Below are positions 8,041 to 18,707 of a stretch of 64,000 bases of DNA, one piece after another. The stretch's first letter is position 1. Every line of letters begins with the position of its first letter. The DNA is taken from assembly GCF_000445105.1 (NCBI RefSeq), contig NZ_ATDP01000073.1, forward strand, positions 62,001-126,000. The letters run 5' to 3'. Position numbers and translations under genes: made by a program. This stretch comes from Sphingobium lactosutens DS20 (GTDB lineage Bacteria > Pseudomonadota > Alphaproteobacteria > Sphingomonadales > Sphingomonadaceae). A model generated the notes under the pieces. It was not told where the DNA came from. It saw only the letters and a list, made by a program, of their open reading frames with translations, and made no database searches.

Positions 8041-9282
8041 TCACATCTCCACTCCCAGCGCATCGGCCACGGTAAAAATGTCCTTGTCGCCGCGACCCGA
8101 CAGGTTGACGACGATGATCTTGTCCGCGTCCAGAGTAGTAGCCACCTGCTCGGCGGCGGCGATGGCGTGGGCGGATTCCAGCGCGGGAATGATGCCTTCG
8201 AGGCGCGAGAGCGACTGGAAGCTTTCCAGCGCTTCGTCATCCTTGATCGGCATATAGTTGACCCGGCCGATTTCATGCAGCCAGCTATGTTCGGGGCCGA
8301 TGCCCGGGTAATCAAGGCCGGCCGAAATGCTGTGCGCTTCGGTGATCTGGCCGTCCTCATCCTGAAGCAGATAGGTGCGGTTGCCGTGCAATATGCCTGA
8401 TGCGCCGCCCGCCAGGCTGGCCGCATGCTTGCCGGTCAGCCCTTCGCCAGCCGCCTCCACGCCGATCATCGCCACTTCCGGATCGTCGAGGAAGGGGTGG
8501 AACATGCCGATGGCGTTGGACCCGCCACCGACCGGGGCGATCAGCATGTCGGGCAGGCGCCCTTCGGCTTCCAGCATCTGCGCGCGGGTTTCCTTGCCGA
8601 TCACCGACTGAAAATCACGCACCAGTTCGGGATAGGGGTGCGGCCCCGCCGCCGTGCCGATGATGTAAAAGGTGTCATGCACGTTCGACACCCAATGGCG
8701 CAGCGCGTCGTTCATCGAGTCTTTGAGGGTGGACGATCCCGAATGGACCGGGATGACTTCCGCGCCGAGCAGCTTCATGCGAAAGACGTTGGGCTTCTGC
8801 CGCTCGACATCCTTGGCGCCCATGAAAATCTTGCATTCCAGGCCAAAGAGCGCCGCGACGGTCGCAGTGGCGACGCCATGCTGGCCAGCCCCGGTTTCCG
8901 CGATGACCTTCTTCTTGCCCATGCGGCGGGCGAGCAATGCTTGCCCAATACAATTATTGATCTTGTGCGCGCCGGTGTGGTTGAGTTCCTCGCGCTTCAG
9001 ATAGATTTTCGCGCCCTTGCCGGGTTCCGCCTTTGCGCGCAGCGCTTCGGTCAACCGTCCGGCATAATAAAGCGGGTTGGGGCGGCCGACATAGGTGCGG
9101 AGCAATTCGGCCATCTCCGCGTCGAACGCCGGGTCCGCCTTGGCGGCGTTGTAGACCTTTTCCAATTCCAAGATCAGCGGCATCAGCGTTTCGGCGACGT
9201 AACGACCGCCGAACGCGCCGAAATGGCCATTGGCGTCGGGCTGGCTGCGCAGGCTGTTGGGCAGGGCGATGGTGTCAGTCAT
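8041..9282 (-). CDS. trpB: Tryptophan synthase beta subunit
   Basis: 413 residues from an ATG preceded by GGAAAGA. TrpB condenses indole with serine to tryptophan using pyridoxal phosphate. The PLP lysine is K107 in [23 protein letters not shown] and the PLP phosphate loop [12 protein letters not shown] follow. Length and motifs are complete. It should form the alpha2-beta2 complex with TrpA, although the DUF559 cassette now lies between the two genes. Confidence 0.97.
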   Translation of the reverse strand: MTDTIALPNSLRSQPDANGHFGAFGGRYVAETLMPLILELEKVYNAAKADPAFDAEMAELLRTYVGRPNPLYYAGRLTEALRAKAEPGKGAKIYLKREELNHTGAHKINNCIGQALLARRMGKKKVIAETGAGQHGVATATVAALFGLECKIFMGAKDVERQKPNVFRMKLLGAEVIPVHSGSSTLKDSMNDALRHWVSNVHDTFYIIGTAAGPHPYPELVRDFQSVIGKETRAQMLEAEGRLPDMLIAPVGGGSNAIGMFHPFLDDPEVAMIGVEAAGEGLTGKHAASLAGGASGILHGNRTYLLQDEDGQITEAHSISAGLDYPGIGPEHSWLHEIGRVNYMPIKDDEALESFQSLSRLEGIIPALESAHAIAAAEQVATTLDADKIIVVNLSGRGDKDIFTVADALGVEM

Positions 9283-9386
9283 GAATCGGTCTTTCCAGAA
9301 GGACGAAAATAAGGGCGGTCGCAGGTGCCGGCTGGCACGCGATCAGCGCCATCGTCCTTCAATGCGCGGGGCAGGGGCAATGAACG

Positions 9387-10031
9387 TCAACATGCGGATA
9401 CCGCTTTGCAGAAGGCCATGATCTTGTCCACACTCTTGATGCCCGGCGCGTCCTCCACACCCGACGAAATGTCGATCAGCGGCGCGCCGGTTTCGCGGAT
9501 GGCGTCACAGACATTGGCGATCGACAGCCCGCCCGACAGGCCCCAGGGGGCGGGGATCGCTACGCCGCGCAGCAATGCCCAGTCGAAGCGCAGGCCCATG
9601 CCGCCGGGCAGCGCGGCGCCATCGGGCGTCTTGGCGTCGAACAGCAGGCGATCAACGGCCCCGGCATAGGCGGCCGCGCACTCTATGTCGGACCGTGTCT
9701 TAACGGAAATGGCCTTCCACACCGGCAGTCCGAAGCGCGCGCGGACGGCGGCTGCGCGTTCGGGGCTTTCCTTTCCATGCAATTGCAAGGCGCTGATCGC
9801 TCCGGTTTCGGCGATGCGCGCCAGGTCGGCGTCGTCGGCATCCACCACAACGGCGACCCGCTCGACATACGTCGGCACTGGCGCGGCGAGCGCGCGCATC
9901 TGGTCGGCCTCCACATGGCGTGGGCTTTTGGGGAAATGCACAAAGCCCAGATGGGTCGCCCCAGCGCGCACGGCCGAGCCCACCGTTTCGAGCGTCGACA
10001 GGCCGCAAATCTTGATCGCGAGTCGAGACAT
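9387..10031 (-). CDS. trpF: Phosphoribosylanthranilate isomerase
   Basis: 214 residues. TrpF converts N-(5-phosphoribosyl)anthranilate to CdRP, the third step of tryptophan synthesis. The catalytic Cys is C9 in KICGLST; HLGFVHFPKSPRHV, LQLHGKE and the phosphate-binding GLSGGLSIANV are present. A 104-bp gap without a recognisable element separates it from trpB. It begins nine bases after the stop of the acyltransferase gene, so transcription may start upstream of that gene. No trp leader peptide or attenuator is apparent. Confidence 0.95.
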   Translation of the reverse strand: MSRLAIKICGLSTLETVGSAVRAGATHLGFVHFPKSPRHVEADQMRALAAPVPTYVERVAVVVDADDADLARIAETGAISALQLHGKESPERAAAVRARFGLPVWKAISVKTRSDIECAAAYAGAVDRLLFDAKTPDGAALPGGMGLRFDWALLRGVAIPAPWGLSGGLSIANVCDAIRETGAPLIDISSGVEDAPGIKSVDKIMAFCKAVSAC

Positions 10032-10040
10032 GGCCGCGCT

Positions 10041-10928
10041 TTAGCGGTCATCCGACGCGAAGTCACATGGCGGGCGATGGCCCTCCATCGTCAAGTCCAT
10101 GTCATGCAGCGCCAGCCACTGGTCGGCATGGGCGATGCAGGCCGCGCCAAGATAGGCGTCCAGCGCAGCAATAATGGCGGCATCGCTCATATCCCTGGGG
10201 TCAAGCGGCGCATGCCAATGCAGGTCGAACCGGGGACCTTTGGTGCGCAGCAGGTAGAAGGGCAGGATGCGCGCGCCGACCTTGCGCGCCAGTCGCAGCG
10301 CGATCGACAAATTGCCCGAAGGCATCAGCGGCCGGCTGAAGGTCGGGAACCACACTTGCCGCTCGCGCCGCTCATCGGCGAGGATATAGAGCGTCGCACG
10401 GTCCTTCTGCGTCAGATGCTTGAGAACACCACGCGCCGCGCCCTCGCCGCCGATCGCTTCGCCCATATAGCTGGAGCGCGCTTTCTTGAGTTGAGCGGCG
10501 ATCCTGGGGTCTTCGGGGTCTTCATAGACGCCCAGGCCCGGCCGGTCGGTCGACCATTTGATGTGCGCGGCGAGCAAATCCCAATTGCCCAGATGACAGG
10601 TGAGCGCGATCATCGGTCCGGGACCATCCAGAACCTGGCTGTAGCCCGCCGCATCGATGACCCGCACATGCGCGTCGTTCACCAGCCGGTCGATATTGGC
10701 CAGTTCCGCCATGGTCCGCCCGACATTGACCCATCGCCGGGTCAGAATCGCCTCGCGCTCGGCTTCGGGCAGATCAGGCCGCAGGATCGCCAGATTGGCC
10801 CGTGCCCGCGCATCGCGCAGTTTCATGTTGCGCCGCGCGACATGCGCCGACAGCCATCCGCCAAGCGACGACGCCATGGGCGCTGGCAGATGACGCATCA
10901 GAGCGAAGAGAAAGGGGTTGGAGAGCAT
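10041..10928 (-). CDS. LpxL/HtrB-family lysophospholipid (lipid A) acyltransferase-like protein
   Basis: 295 residues from the ATG at 10928 (MLSNPFLFALMRHL). The HX4D acyltransferase motif is CHLGNWD (H112, D117), and ADERRERQVWFPTFSRPL fits the second conserved block of the LpxL/HtrB family, which transfers acyl chains from acyl-ACP to lipid A or related lipids at the inner membrane. Many sphingomonads carry glycosphingolipids in place of LPS, so the true acceptor is uncertain. It is divergent from a glycosyltransferase, 53 bp away, and directly upstream of trpF. Confidence 0.82.
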   Translation of the reverse strand: MLSNPFLFALMRHLPAPMASSLGGWLSAHVARRNMKLRDARARANLAILRPDLPEAEREAILTRRWVNVGRTMAELANIDRLVNDAHVRVIDAAGYSQVLDGPGPMIALTCHLGNWDLLAAHIKWSTDRPGLGVYEDPEDPRIAAQLKKARSSYMGEAIGGEGAARGVLKHLTQKDRATLYILADERRERQVWFPTFSRPLMPSGNLSIALRLARKVGARILPFYLLRTKGPRFDLHWHAPLDPRDMSDAAIIAALDAYLGAACIAHADQWLALHDMDLTMEGHRPPCDFASDDR

Positions 10929-10981
10929 GGGCCGAGCGTCATACAGCAGCGGTCGAAACGGTAAAGGGTGCGGCGGCAAGG

Positions 10982-12106
10982 ATGATATGGCTCTGGGCAA
11001 TTCTTCAGATGCTCACCCTGATCGGCGTGGCGACCTATTGGCGTCACCTGCCGACTGAGCGGAAGGAAGAGGCGCCAGAGGGCGTTGCCGTCGTGCTGAG
11101 CCTGCGCGACGATTGGGACGGGTCGCCTAACCTCATCGCACGATTGAAGGCGCAGCATGTCCGCTTTCGCCTGATCCTGGCAACATCGGGGGACTGCCCC
11201 GCCGCGCGCGACCTGGCGGCGCGCGAGGGCGACTGGGTGCAATTTATCGCTGCCGGCACTGCCCAGGATGAAGGGCAGAAGGTGCACAAGTTGCGCGCGG
11301 CTCTGCGGGACTTAAGGCCTGAAGACCGCTGCCTGGTGTTTCTGGACGCCGACATTGTCCCACCCGCGCGGCTGCTCGGGCGGCTGCTGTTTCCGCTGGC
11401 GCGCGACAAGGCGGATATCGTGACGGGCTATCGCCTGCTGCTGCCCGGTCGTGGATGGATGTCGGGTCTGGTCGGCGCCGTGGAAATGCAGCTCGCGACC
11501 TTGCCGCGCTCGGCCACCGCCACCATGCCCTGGGGCGGGGCGATGGCGATGACGCGCGCGGTGGCTGACCGTCTGGACCTGGACGCGGTGCTGGCGGGGC
11601 GACTGTCCGACGATATGAGCATTGGCCTTGCCGGATGGCGCGCGAAACTGCGGATGCGGCCGGTGCGCGATTTGCTGGTCGCCAGCCCGATCGAGGGTCG
11701 CGCCGCCGACCTGCTGGCCTTTGGCGTGCGCCAATATCGGCACGTCCGCACCAACAGCCTGCGCATGTGGGGCATCGCAACCGGTGTCGTCGCGGCGCAA
11801 TCGGCCGCCTGGCTGTGGGCGATCGGCTGGGGCAGCTGGACGGCGATCGCAATCGGCTACGGGGCAGGCTGGGGCCGGGCGCTGATCCGACGGAAGATCG
11901 CGACTTCCGTTCTCGAACCGGGCCAGGCAAAGGTAGTTCAGCGCTCGCTCTATTGGGACATGGTCACCCCCTTTGCGGTCACATGGGCGCATCTTGCCGT
12001 TCAGCTAGCGGCTGCCATGTCGAATGACATTCGCTGGGGCGGATGGCTTTATCGCGTGAAGCGCGGCCGGGTCACGAGCATGTGTCGCCTCCCAGCTGAC
12101 ATATAG
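10982..12106 (+). CDS. Family 2 glycosyltransferase, ceramide glucosyltransferase (GT21)-like
   Basis: 374 residues starting MIWLWAILQML. An N-terminal membrane segment precedes a GT-A domain: RLILATSG, the metal-binding LVFLDADIVPP, SDDMSIG as the third Asp motif, and RQYRHVRT in place of the (Q/R)xxRW motif. Two or three C-terminal hydrophobic segments follow. This layout matches ceramide glucosyltransferase/HpnI-type enzymes, which act at the membrane on lipid acceptors. Given that sphingomonads make glycosphingolipids, a ceramide or hopanoid-lipid acceptor is plausible but not shown. A 23-bp gap follows before the DUF952 gene. Confidence 0.78.
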   Translation: MIWLWAILQMLTLIGVATYWRHLPTERKEEAPEGVAVVLSLRDDWDGSPNLIARLKAQHVRFRLILATSGDCPAARDLAAREGDWVQFIAAGTAQDEGQKVHKLRAALRDLRPEDRCLVFLDADIVPPARLLGRLLFPLARDKADIVTGYRLLLPGRGWMSGLVGAVEMQLATLPRSATATMPWGGAMAMTRAVADRLDLDAVLAGRLSDDMSIGLAGWRAKLRMRPVRDLLVASPIEGRAADLLAFGVRQYRHVRTNSLRMWGIATGVVAAQSAAWLWAIGWGSWTAIAIGYGAGWGRALIRRKIATSVLEPGQAKVVQRSLYWDMVTPFAVTWAHLAVQLAAAMSNDIRWGGWLYRVKRGRVTSMCRLPADI

Positions 12107-12129
12107 TCTCAACACCAGCGGGTATGAGA

Positions 12130-12473
12130 TTAAAATCCGGCCGGAAACTGATGCTGGCCATCATCGCCGATGCGCAGCACCACCTTGCCCGCCACCGCGC
12201 TCATCGGCAGGTCGCCATAGAGATGCGGGAAGAACGCCCCACCGCGCGACACCTCCCATTTCACCGCATCGCCAAAGGGCGCGAGGTCGATCATCAGCAT
12301 GATCAGCCGGTCCTGCCCGGCAAAATGCTTCGTCACCGTCTCCGCCGCCTGCTCGCGCGTCGACATGTGAATATAGCCATCGGCCAGGTCGACCGGCGCG
12401 CCCCTGAACACGCCGTCGGCCTTGAACTGGTCGAACTGCTCTGCGGTCAGCACCTTGTAGGCGAACAGCTCGC

Positions 12474-12477
<4 letters not shown>
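12130..12477 (-). CDS. DUF952 domain protein
   Basis: 115 residues. The family hallmarks are seen: AYKVLTAEQFDQF, DGYIHMSTREQAAETVTKHFAGQ and WEVSRGGAFFPHLYGDL. DUF952 proteins are small cytoplasmic proteins with a fold related to ADP-ribosyltransferases; their reaction is not established. The ATG overlaps the gyrA stop (ATGA), so it is translated from the gyrA transcript. The two genes probably share a promoter, but no functional link is implied. Confidence 0.88.
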
Positions 12478-15164
<2,687 letters not shown>

Positions 15165-15397
15165 TGCGATTCTCTTTTTGGATGGTGCGTTGCGATGGCC
15201 AAGCACTAGCCCAGCGAAACAAATCTGTCACCCCTCGCGCGCGCGTGTCGGGTGCGCCGCCCGGAACGAAAGCTGAGCATAGAGGTTGCAAATCACTCCA
15301 ATTTAGGCTTGTTCAAAGCCCGTTCACGCGCCGGCCCCTAACCGGTTGCCAAACCCTGGAAGGTCGCCTGGATACAGGTGCAGAGGAGATGAGGATC

Positions 15398-16672
15398 ATG
15401 CGTTTTGTAACCCCGGTGGCGCTCGCGCTGACTCTGGCGATGGCGAGCGGCGCGGTTTCGACCCCCGTCTTTGCCGCGAAGAAGGAAGAGAAGAAGGCCG
15501 GGCCGAAGCTCAACGTCACGCCCGACGTGCTCAAGGCCCTGCAGGCGGCGCAGAAGGCGTCCGAAGCCAAGGATCTGGCTGCCACGAAGGCAGCGCTCGC
15601 CGAAGCGGACAGCAAGGCGACGTCCAATGACGATAAATATCAGATCGGCGCGATCAAGCTGAACGCTGGCATCGGCAATAATGACGAGACTCTCAAGATG
15701 GAGGGGCTCAATCAGATGCTCGACAGCGGCCTGACGCCGCCCGAGCAGGCCGGCCAGTTCAATGCCGTCGCGGCCGATGCGGCGTTGGGCCAGAAAAACT
15801 ATGACGTCGCGATCCAGCGCGGCCAGGCGGCGCTTGCGGCGGGGTATAAGGCAGAGGCTGTGCAGCCGACCATCGCACAGGCCTATTTCGGGAAGGCCGG
15901 GACGACCAACACGTCGGCGGAACCCGCGCGCGGATTTACGCAGCAGGGTCTGGCCGCGCTCAAGGCGGCGGCGGATGCCATGAAAGCGTCAGGACAGCAG
16001 GTGCCTGCCCAATGGTATCAGATCGGCGTTGGTCGCGCTGAGGCCGCCAAGCTGCCTGACGTGACGGAATGGGCCAAGATGGCGTATCAGGCCAATCCCA
16101 GCGGCGAAAATCTGCGTACCCTGGTTCGCCTGTTCCAGCGCGCCAATCCCAACATCACCAACCGCGAAAATCTGGACGTGCTGCGCCTTCTGGGCGCGTC
16201 GGACGGCCTGGTGGTCGCGCAGGACTTCACCGAATATGCCGAAATGGCGTCCAAGACCGGCATTTTTGGCGAGGTGAAGTCCGTCATCGATAAAGGCCGC
16301 AGCAAGGGTGTCTTGAGCGCTACCCAGGGTGGCGACATTTATCAGAACGCCGTTTCCAAGATTGAGGGCGACAAGAGCACTTTGGGTGCGGCGGCGGCGG
16401 ACGCGCAAAAAGCGGCGAATGGCAAAGTCGCAGCGGCGACCGGCGACGCTTATCTCGGCTATGGCGACTATGCCCAGGCCGCGGCCATGTTCGAGCTTGC
16501 CAAGCAGAAGGGCAGCGTCGACGCGGACGAAGTGAATACCCGGTTGGGCATCGCCAAGACGATGAGTGGCGATATGGGCGGGGCCAAGGCCGCTTTTGAA
16601 GCCGTGCAGGGCGGCGCGCGCAAGCAGATCGCGGGCCTGTGGCTGGCCTATCTGGGCACCAAGGGCGCCTGA
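15398..16672 (+). CDS. Secreted tetratricopeptide-like protein (paralog 1)
   Basis: 424 residues from the ATG at 15398, nine bases after GGAG; an upstream in-frame ATG (15389) abuts the ribosome-binding site. The signal peptide MRFVTPVALALTLAMASGAVSTPVFA is cut before AKKEEKK. The rest is Ala-rich helical repeat sequence resembling degenerate TPR units (for example YDVAIQRGQAALAAGYKAEAVQPTIAQAYFG and DYAQAAAMFELAKQKGSVDADEVNTRLGIA). It is therefore a periplasmic protein-interaction scaffold of unknown function. The next gene encodes a homologous protein with the same layout. Confidence 0.8.
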   Translation: MRFVTPVALALTLAMASGAVSTPVFAAKKEEKKAGPKLNVTPDVLKALQAAQKASEAKDLAATKAALAEADSKATSNDDKYQIGAIKLNAGIGNNDETLKMEGLNQMLDSGLTPPEQAGQFNAVAADAALGQKNYDVAIQRGQAALAAGYKAEAVQPTIAQAYFGKAGTTNTSAEPARGFTQQGLAALKAAADAMKASGQQVPAQWYQIGVGRAEAAKLPDVTEWAKMAYQANPSGENLRTLVRLFQRANPNITNRENLDVLRLLGASDGLVVAQDFTEYAEMASKTGIFGEVKSVIDKGRSKGVLSATQGGDIYQNAVSKIEGDKSTLGAAAADAQKAANGKVAAATGDAYLGYGDYAQAAAMFELAKQKGSVDADEVNTRLGIAKTMSGDMGGAKAAFEAVQGGARKQIAGLWLAYLGTKGA

Positions 16673-16680
16673 TCGCACTG

Positions 16681-16716
16681 GGCCGCCGGAGCCGATAACG
16701 GTTCCGGCGGCCTTCT
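16681..16716 (+). terminator. Rho-independent terminator between the two repeat-protein genes
   Basis: A 13-bp stem (16681-16693 with 16700-16712, one wobble pair) has a 6-nt loop and is followed by TTCTTATT. It lies 8 bp after the first repeat-protein gene and suggests the second has its own promoter or partial read-through. Confidence 0.75.
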
Positions 16717-16785
16717 TATTGCAAGGCAGGGCGGTTACGGTCGGGTATCGCACCGACGAGATTGACAGGATTGGCGGGGGCTTTT

Positions 16786-18042
16786 GTGGGTGGTTTGAAC
16801 GGATTGCGCGGCGGACTGGCAATTGCGGTCGCCTTGAGCGCGCTGATGACAGTGCCGGTATCGGCGAAGAAAAAGAAGATCGTGGTGGCAGGCCCGCCCA
16901 TCACCATGTCCGACAGTTTTCGCGCCAGCGCGGCATCGGCCGAAACGGCATTGAAGGCGCGGGATACCGCCACAGCGGCAAGCCGCATCAACGCCCTGTC
17001 GCCGACGTCCGATTTCGAATCCTATGTCGCGGCTGCCATGCGCTACCAATTGGCCGTGCAGCGCCGCGACGTGCAGGCGCAACGGATCGCGCTGACCGAC
17101 CTTTTCAAAAGCCCTGAGCTTCCCAAGGCGGAAGCACCGCGTCTGCGCTACATTGCGGGTTATCTGTCCTTCATGGTCGGCAATTATGACGATGCGACCG
17201 CGCAACTCGATTATGCCAAAACGCTGGGATATGACGGCATAGACGCGACCATGCTGCGCGCCGACATTGCCTTGCGGCGGAACAAGCCAAAGGAGGCGCG
17301 CCCCCTGCTTCGCGAAGCGCTCGCCCGCCAGCGCGCCTCTGGGCAAGAGGTGCCGCTCGCCTGGATCGACCGTGCGATCTCGCTCGCCTATCAGGCGCAG
17401 GATTTCAAGGAAGTGGGCGCGCTCTATCGGGAACGCCTCGCGCGAACGGCCAGTCCGCAGGACTGGCGCTCTGCGCTGACCAATTATATGTCCGCCGCCG
17501 ATCTGGAGGCGCAGGCACAGCTGGACCTCTACCGGCTTCAAGCCGCCAATGGCGCCATGGCCAGTGAGCGGGACTATCAGGCCTATGCGCAGCTCGCCGA
17601 AAAGGCCGGCTTCTTTGCCGAGGCGAAGGCCATTATCGAGGCCGGCCGCAAGGCGGGGAAGCTGACCGCCAAACAGGCCGCCACCAGCCAGCTGCTCAAG
17701 ACCGTAACGCCCAAGGCGACCAAGGAAATTGCCGGCCTGCCTGCGATGGCGAAAAAGGCGGCGGCCGCGTCGACCGGCAAGGAAGCGCTCGCCCTGGGCG
17801 ACAATTATGTGTCGCTCGCCCAATTCCCGCAGGCGGTTGAGCAATATCGGCTGGCGCTGTCCAAGGGCGGCGTGGATGCCGGCCGCGTCAACGCGCGGTT
17901 GGGTATCGCCCTGGCGCGCTCGGGCGACTATGCCGGCGCGCAGGCGGCGCTTGCGCAGGCGACCGACAGCGACTGGGCCAGCGTTGCGGGTTTCTGGTCG
18001 ACCTGGATCGACCAGCAGAACCGTAAAGCCGGCGCAGCTTAA
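16786..18042 (+). CDS. Secreted tetratricopeptide-like protein (paralog 2)
   Basis: 418 residues from a GTG at 16786 after GGCGGGGG; a TTG at 16762 is an alternative start. Signal peptide MGGLNGLRGGLAIAVALSALMTVPVSA is followed by KKKK. The C-terminal parts of the two tandem proteins match closely (EALALGDNYVSLAQFPQAVEQYRLALSKGGVDAGRVNARLGIALARSGDYAGAQAAL here, compared with the GDAYLGYGDYAQAAAMFELAKQKGSVDADEVNTRLGIAKTMSGDMGGAKAAF of paralog 1). They arose by duplication. Periplasmic TPR-like scaffold; function unknown. Confidence 0.78.
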   Translation: MGGLNGLRGGLAIAVALSALMTVPVSAKKKKIVVAGPPITMSDSFRASAASAETALKARDTATAASRINALSPTSDFESYVAAAMRYQLAVQRRDVQAQRIALTDLFKSPELPKAEAPRLRYIAGYLSFMVGNYDDATAQLDYAKTLGYDGIDATMLRADIALRRNKPKEARPLLREALARQRASGQEVPLAWIDRAISLAYQAQDFKEVGALYRERLARTASPQDWRSALTNYMSAADLEAQAQLDLYRLQAANGAMASERDYQAYAQLAEKAGFFAEAKAIIEAGRKAGKLTAKQAATSQLLKTVTPKATKEIAGLPAMAKKAAAASTGKEALALGDNYVSLAQFPQAVEQYRLALSKGGVDAGRVNARLGIALARSGDYAGAQAALAQATDSDWASVAGFWSTWIDQQNRKAGAA

Positions 18043-18067
18043 GCATCGCCAATGAGCCGCTGCCGGC

Positions 18068-18541
18068 TCAGACCGGCAATGGCACGCCTGGCTGATTCTT
18101 CGATGTGCGGATGGTCAGCGATGTCTTGACGCTGACGACATTGGGAGCTGGCGTCAGTTTCGACGTCAGAAATTGCTGGAAGCTCTGCAAATCCCGCGCC
18201 ACGACCTTGAGAATGAAGTCGATTTCACCATTGAGCATGTGGCATTCGCGCACTTCGGGCAATCCGTCGACATGCTCCTGAAATGCCTTCAGATCCGCCT
18301 CGGCCTGACTCTTGAGGCTGACCATGGCGAAGACAGTGATCGTGTAGCCCAGCATGGCCGGGTCCACGACGGCATGATAGGAGGTGATTGCGCCCGATTC
18401 CTCCAGCGCCCGCACCCGGCGCAGGCATGGCGGGGCAGTCAGCCCGACCTTGCGCGCCAATTCCACGTTTGTCATCCGCCCGTCATTCTGCAATTCGCCA
18501 AGGATTTGCAGGTCGATGTCGTCGATATTGGGGCCGGCCAT
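18068..18541 (-). CDS. Lrp/AsnC-family transcriptional regulator
   Basis: 157 residues. The N-terminal winged helix-turn-helix (IDLQILGELQNDGRMTNVELARKVGLTAPPCLRRVRALEESGAI) is followed by the RAM ligand-binding domain (ITVFAMVSLKSQ, VRECHMLNGEIDFILKVVARD). Members bind amino acids and form octamers that wrap DNA. The ligand cannot be read from sequence. The gene is divergent from the kinase-like gene downstream, and its own regulation may be autogenous. Confidence 0.93.
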   Translation of the reverse strand: MAGPNIDDIDLQILGELQNDGRMTNVELARKVGLTAPPCLRRVRALEESGAITSYHAVVDPAMLGYTITVFAMVSLKSQAEADLKAFQEHVDGLPEVRECHMLNGEIDFILKVVARDLQSFQQFLTSKLTPAPNVVSVKTSLTIRTSKNQPGVPLPV

Positions 18542-18707
18542 TATCCAGATTATTTCCTATCTTGAGTGATCGCCGCATCATAATAATATTTCAGGGCATT
18601 GCAATTGTCCCACTATGCGACGGATTGTTTCTGTCGCGGACCAACCCCTTCCCCTCAGCCGAACATGCGCCTATCGAAGAGGGAGCAACGCGTCGCGGCG
18701 CGGTTTG

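Noticed and set aside
9283..10040. Tryptophan attenuator or leader peptide before trpF or trpB
   Set aside because: No run of Trp codons or paired terminator/antiterminator hairpins is visible in the short gaps.
18053..18068. GAGCCG/CGGCTC hairpin after the second repeat-protein gene
   Set aside because: A 6-bp stem with a 4-nt loop but no T-tract on either strand, and it touches the 3' end of the Lrp gene. Too weak to call a terminator.
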